Source: Chalciporus piperatus
Lineage: Eukaryota > Basidiomycota > Agaricomycetes > Boletales > Boletaceae
NCBI GenBank assembly: GCA_038093975.1
Contig: JBBPTG010000482.1
Coordinates: 1 to 10,278, forward strand
Direction of reading: 5' to 3'
DNA length: 10,278 bases
Shown here: positions 6,959 through 10,278 of the stretch, piece by piece
Numbering within the stretch: position 1 is the stretch's first letter
How the letters are laid out: every line of letters starts with the position of its first letter
Position numbers and translations under genes: made by a program
Notes under the pieces: generated by a model
The model's input: the letters and a program-made list of their open reading frames with translations, nothing else
Database searches by the model: none
Told to the model about the DNA's origin: nothing

Positions 6959-7545
6959 GAGAACTCCTCCCACGCTCCTCATCGGACTTTCGTCCAGACA
7001 AACATGTTTCTCGCTCCATTCTACCGCTCACCATCAACTCTCTCCCCAACTCCACCGACTTCACCACTTTTCACATACCATGGTCTAAAACCACCCAAGA
7101 ACGGGGCGCTGATATTTCAGTCACCGCACGTCCTCATCGCACTGATCCTCTCGACGCGCTTCGCACTCATCAGATCATCAACGCCAATATTCCCGATCAT
7201 GCCCCCCTCTTCTCCTACAGAACGGACTCTGGGTGGCTTCCACTCACAAAACCAATCTTCTCCGACCGCTGCAATCAGATATGGTCCCAGCACAGTTTTC
7301 CCGACATGCCAGGCCACGCTTTCCGCATTGGCGGAACCACGGAACTACTGTTACAAGGTGTAAATCCAGACATAATCGCAGTTCAGGGCAGATGGTCGTC
7401 ACGCGCATTTCTAGATTACTGGCGTCGAGTTGAGACTGTTCTCCCCCTTTTTATCTCATCTTCAGTCGATACCGCTCGTTTACGTGACATCGACGTAGTT
7501 ATCTCCGACTATACTCGCCGACACGGTCTTGGTCACACTCACTGA
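6925..7545 (+). pseudogene. Tyrosine recombinase catalytic domain (N-terminally deleted)
   Basis: In DIRS-like elements this enzyme inserts the circular DNA copy by strand exchange through a covalent tyrosine link. The frame, with no start codon near its left end, begins inside the junction and reads PVAFWSCCRLGELL, giving the first catalytic arginine (codon 6952). It continues through FHIPWSKTTQERGAD, PLFSYRTDSGWLPL, the HxxR box in GHAFRIGGTTELLL (His 7315, Arg 7324), VQGRWSS with Trp at the third catalytic site, and the nucleophile in FLDYWRR (Tyr 7417). The end, with ARLRDIDVVISDY before TGA 7543-7545, looks like the natural C-terminus. The N-terminal DNA-binding half (I estimate about 180 residues from family length) is absent. 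The ATG at 7306 is too far inside to make an active enzyme. Confidence 0.9.
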
Positions 7546-7614
7546 TATCCCGTCTCGCATATACCCTGCTCGGTGTGGCGGGGTAGAGTCAGGGGTCAGC
7601 AGAGAGCGCGGGAG
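7546..7614 (+). other. Junction between the DIRS-like element and the Ty3/gypsy element
   Basis: Sixty-nine bases separate the recombinase stop from the first plausible gag ATG. I see no LTR end, no convincing tRNA primer-binding site and no terminal repeat. A stem of 8 pairs (7562-7569 with 7578-7585, one G-U) with an 8-base loop lies here, followed by GTCAGGGGTCAG, a short direct repeat. Confidence 0.5.
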
Positions 7615-9477
7615 ATGCCGAACGGAGTGTCAAAGAGTAGTAGGTCAGCGTAGTGCACAGCATGTTCTAGTCATCACATCCTGGATCCCATCGAGTTGGA
7701 GGCAGTCCTGGCCTCTCCATCTGGTGAAGAGAGTGGGAAGCGCGCCACATCCAAAATCTCCATAGACGACATAGCTAGAATACGTGGCATTGAAGGCACC
7801 GGGCAACGCACAGTGCAAACGTCAGACGACGACAGCATCTCATCGCCATCACAACTCTCCCCAGACCCACAAGGGGAAGACAACAACTGGATTTCCTTTA
7901 CTCCACGTCGTACACACGCCGTACTGCCAACAGCAGGAATCACAACCAGACGCAGACGCAACAGTAGCGCAGGTACTGTCACTCCAGCTACTACCGGCAC
8001 AAACCGCTATCGTCTAGTCCCCGCAACCTTCACCACGCCAGCGAAAAAGCAGAACGTAGCAGGGCCCAGTGTAACGTACACAAAGAGACAAAATCCCCCA
8101 CCCCCATCCCTACCTATCTTTAACCCGCTACTCCGCACGACGGGGAAAATCGAACCAGATACCCCACACATACCGCGCATAACACGCGAAGAACCCTTTA
8201 TGCGCTCAGCATCCAACGAGTCGGCCAAAGTGGTCCCACTCTTCAAAGGTGACTACTCGGACAAAGACACACCAGCGGAGTGGTTTGCGCTATTTCAACT
8301 GGGGCTCCCAGCCTCGTGGAGGGATAGAAACAAGATCGAGCGGTTCGAGCTCCAACTCGCACCAGAAAGTATTGCAGCGGAATGGTTCGCGTACTTAACT
8401 ACCGAAGAGGTCTACGACATGAGCTCGCTGAGGCGCGCTTTCTTGAAAAGATGGCCACCGAGGAAGCGCCCTGTCTGGACGAGAGCGCAGCAGCGAGAAT
8501 GAATCCAGCAGATCACTCTCAAAGAAGAGGACATTGGAGAATGGCGGGATGAGGGTAACTCGGGAGATCACGGCCAAAACATTTGGGCAGAGAAAGTTAG
8601 GCAACTCGCGCTCACCATGGGCGACAGTGAGGGCCACCTCATTGCGCACGTTATCCACCACGCCCCCCGTCTCCTCCGAGAACAACTCACTGACGAATAC
8701 GACAGTTGGGATGACTTCGTGGACGCAGTGCGCTCCATTCCGCAGGAACGCCTCCGCGTAGAAAAGCAGAAACTATCGGAGAATCGTGCCAGAGACCAGG
8801 CCATCGCATCCCTGCAACAATGGCGCGTAACGCAATCACCTACTCAGCGTCCACAACGCTTCGCGAATCCCTCAGGCTTTGTCTCCAATTCGACCATACC
8901 ACCCGCGTACACGACGTCAGCTCCCACCCCTGTGGGAGGAATTCGCCAATCTCGAAGCCCTTCCCCAATGCCCCCCCTCACACGCACCCAAATCCTAGAA
9001 AGAGCCAACGTAATCCCACAACGCCCAAACACGGAGACGGGAAGACGGCAGTATGAAGCCGACGTCGCAACCTGGCATCAGACGCACGGACAGACATACC
9101 CGAGTCTGGAGCGACCATACCCCCTCAAACCGGGAACAGCCAGCATCGGCTCGGGAGAATGCTACGGATGCGGATACGTTACAGACCCACCCCACACTGG
9201 GAACGCATGTCCCTCAACGGACCCAGTGCGTGCCCTCGAGACCCGCTGGCGCCAACTGGTAGGAGGGATGATACGACGAGCAACATTGAGACCCCCCCCC
9301 ACGGCAGTGCAGTATATCTATCCAGCCCCACCTCACGCACTCACGGGTTCAACCCCCGTCTACGTCGTGACACAAGGTACAGAATGGCACGCAGGAGATG
9401 CGGAATATGACCAGGTGTACCAAGCAGAGGAATGGGAGGCGGAAAACGACTCGGGGCTACCTACGACGGTGGAGTAA
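7615..9477 (+). pseudogene. gag: Ty3/gypsy Gag (capsid and zinc knuckle) with in-frame stops
   Basis: Gag would build the particle that holds element RNA. The frame from ATG 7615 to TAA 9475-9477 is 620 codons but has TAG at 7651 and TGA at 8500. From 7654 to 8499 and from 8503 onward the same frame stays coding-like. The N-terminal third is disordered, rich in Ser, Thr, Pro and Arg. The capsid core shows KVVPLFKGDYSDKDTPAEWF, LPASWRDRNKIERFELQL, AAEWFAYL and LKRWPP (about 8226-8460), typical of fungal gypsy Gag. It continues beyond the TGA with LTLKEEDIGEW and ERLRVEKQKL. The zinc knuckle is CX2CX7HX4C (Cys 9160, Cys 9169, His 9193, Cys 9208). The true start is uncertain: between the TAG and the capsid core no ATG exists until FMRSASNES. 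A C9 run at 9292-9300 keeps the frame. Confidence 0.85.
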
Positions 9478-10278
9478 GGATAGCCCGCGAGAACGTACTG
9501 AACTCTGCCAACAGTACCATACATGTCCATGCAGATCCTGTCCTTACATATGACTCCGAATCTTCCTCCCCTCATTCTCTCACTGTCTCTAACCCCACTA
9601 ATGTCGAATCGAACCTGTCTATACCAACCAGCTACGTAACCCCTTCCAGTAACAATGCCATCACTGATATCTATTCGTTGGACACATCAGGCAAACCGAT
9701 CGTATCCCATACCAGCCGCCCCTTCCTAACGCTGGCGAGCCTACGAGGCCCCAACGGCGAGAACGTTCGTCTACTCGCCACTGTGGACAGCGGCGCAATG
9801 ATCAATGCGTTGGACGCGAGCATCTACAACAGAGTAGAACGGCGTCTAAACCAGCTAAGTCCCTCTACACGCATATTGCGAATGGCAAACGGGTCACTAG
9901 TCCCATCACTAGGGATATGGACGGGCACCTTCGAATGGGGATCCAAAAGTACGACGGCCACATTCGAGGTCTTCCCCAGCGGAGGATCCTGGCGAGCGCT
10001 GATCGGAAAACCCCTACTCGAGCAACTTAAAGCGGTACATAACTACGACGAGGACATCATCACACTGCACATAAACGGCTCGCTAGAGACCATACCAAAC
10101 CACCACTCCTTTAAACAACATATCACTCCTTCCCGTTTACCTACTCCCATACCACACCCAACACATCATCGCACTAATCCTACCCCTACTCCACTCACCT
10201 CTAATAATGCGTTGCAAAACGGCCACGCAGAACCAACGCACAACATCGAGGAAGCGAACCCATCATCAACTAAGCGAG
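9432..10278 (+). CDS. pol: Ty3/gypsy Pol, N-terminal part with aspartic protease (runs off the window)
   Basis: The frame is open from 9411 to the window end. ATG 9432 lies 46 nt before the end of Gag and is the first methionine; alternatively Pol is made by -1 frameshifting from Gag, the common route in this superfamily. About 120 residues of low-complexity linker (Ser, Thr, Asn, Pro) lead to a retropepsin-like domain: LLATVDSGAMINALD with the catalytic Asp at 9786-9788 (DSGA variant of DTGA), GSLVPSLG and the C-terminal ALIGKPLLEQL motif (about 9996-10026). The protease would cut the Gag-Pol polyprotein. After it comes a Pro/Thr/His-rich linker toward the reverse transcriptase. No stop or frameshift is visible in this part, in contrast to gag. 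Confidence 0.88.
   Translation, partial: MGGGKRLGATYDGGVRIARENVLNSANSTIHVHADPVLTYDSESSSPHSLTVSNPTNVESNLSIPTSYVTPSSNNAITDIYSLDTSGKPIVSHTSRPFLTLASLRGPNGENVRLLATVDSGAMINALDASIYNRVERRLNQLSPSTRILRMANGSLVPSLGIWTGTFEWGSKSTTATFEVFPSGGSWRALIGKPLLEQLKAVHNYDEDIITLHINGSLETIPNHHSFKQHITPSRLPTPIPHPTHHRTNPTPTPLTSNNALQNGHAEPTHNIEEANPSSTKR

Larger units (their letters stand above)
1..7545 (+). mobile_element. DIRS-like tyrosine-recombinase retrotransposon, interrupted and internally deleted
   Basis: The order Gag-like protein with zinc knuckle, reverse transcriptase, RNase H and tyrosine recombinase on one strand is the DIRS-type arrangement. Such elements integrate with a tyrosine recombinase instead of a DDE integrase and have no LTRs. 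The 5' end lies left of the window. The right boundary is taken as the recombinase stop codon, because no terminal repeat or split direct repeat could be identified. Positions 104-4002 are a later DNA transposon insertion and not part of this element. The element is probably immobile on its own: Gag is interrupted, and the C-terminal part of RNase H and the N-terminal part of the recombinase are missing. The order and motifs are seen directly; assignment to DIRS-like rather than Ngaro- or PAT-like is inference, because the termini are not visible. Confidence 0.85.
7615..10278 (+). mobile_element. Ty3/gypsy-type retrotransposon, 5' part, no visible 5' LTR
   Basis: A capsid-type gag with a C-terminal zinc knuckle is followed by a pol frame that begins with an aspartic protease, in overlapping -1 register. 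This is the usual start of a Ty3/gypsy element. RT, RNase H and integrase would lie right of the window. Gag carries two in-frame stops, so this copy is probably defective. The 5' LTR is not between the DIRS-like element and gag; it may lie left of the window if the DIRS-like element is inserted in this one. Confidence 0.8.

Noticed and set aside
7575..7592. TGGCGGGGTAGAG as a tRNA primer-binding site of the gypsy element
   Set aside because: It starts with TGG, but its complement has no T-loop sequence at the expected distance and I could not match it to a tRNA 3' end.
9292..9300. Run of nine C as a frameshift error in gag
   Set aside because: The run is exactly three proline codons and both sides stay in the same coding frame, so no error is needed.
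9456..9462. Slippery heptamer for the gag-pol frameshift near GGAAAAC
   Set aside because: It does not fit the X XXY YYZ rule in the gag frame.
1..10278. CRISPR array, tRNA, rRNA or bacterial operon features
   Set aside because: No regularly spaced repeats, no cloverleaf or rRNA-like stretches were noticed, and introns and element types are eukaryotic.

Overview
The window reads as a transposable-element cluster from a filamentous fungus, most likely an agaricomycete basidiomycete. I base this on short spliceosomal introns (54-67 nt, with GTATGT or GTGTGT donors) and on three element families that I recognise from mushroom-forming fungi. I see no host housekeeping gene and no RNA gene. All identifications come from protein motifs and remembered family patterns; no search was run.

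Layout. (1) Positions 104-4002 are a complete 3.9 kb DNA transposon with perfect 67-bp terminal inverted repeats, a TAA target duplication (101-103 and 4003-4005), asymmetric subterminal inverted repeats and one intron-split transposase gene (960-3636) with a D-D-E catalytic core of IS630/Tc1-like type. It looks recent and could be autonomous. (2) It sits inside the Gag-like gene of a tyrosine-recombinase (DIRS-like) retrotransposon. That element's pieces are at 1-103 and 4003-7545: interrupted Gag-like protein with zinc knuckle, reverse transcriptase plus RNase H, and tyrosine recombinase. It has an internal deletion at about 6922-6936 that joins the middle of RNase H to the recombinase catalytic domain in another frame. 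(3) From about 7615 to the right edge lies the 5' part of a Ty3/gypsy-type retrotransposon: a capsid/zinc-knuckle gag with in-frame stops at 7651 and 8500, then the start of pol in the -1 frame with an aspartic protease. The window ends inside pol.

How they relate. Joining positions 103 and 4006 restores an open Gag-like frame, so the DNA transposon came after the DIRS-like element. Only 69 bp separate the recombinase stop codon from the first plausible gag ATG, and no LTR or primer-binding site is visible there. Either the DIRS-like element landed just upstream of gag inside the gypsy element (a three-level nest), or a rearrangement fused the two. The DNA transposon has an intact gene; both retroelements carry lesions. 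The most notable observations are the TIR/TSD structure that does not match standard Tc1/mariner expectation, the helically phased repeats in the TIRs, intron-bearing retroelement genes, and the two element-element junctions.
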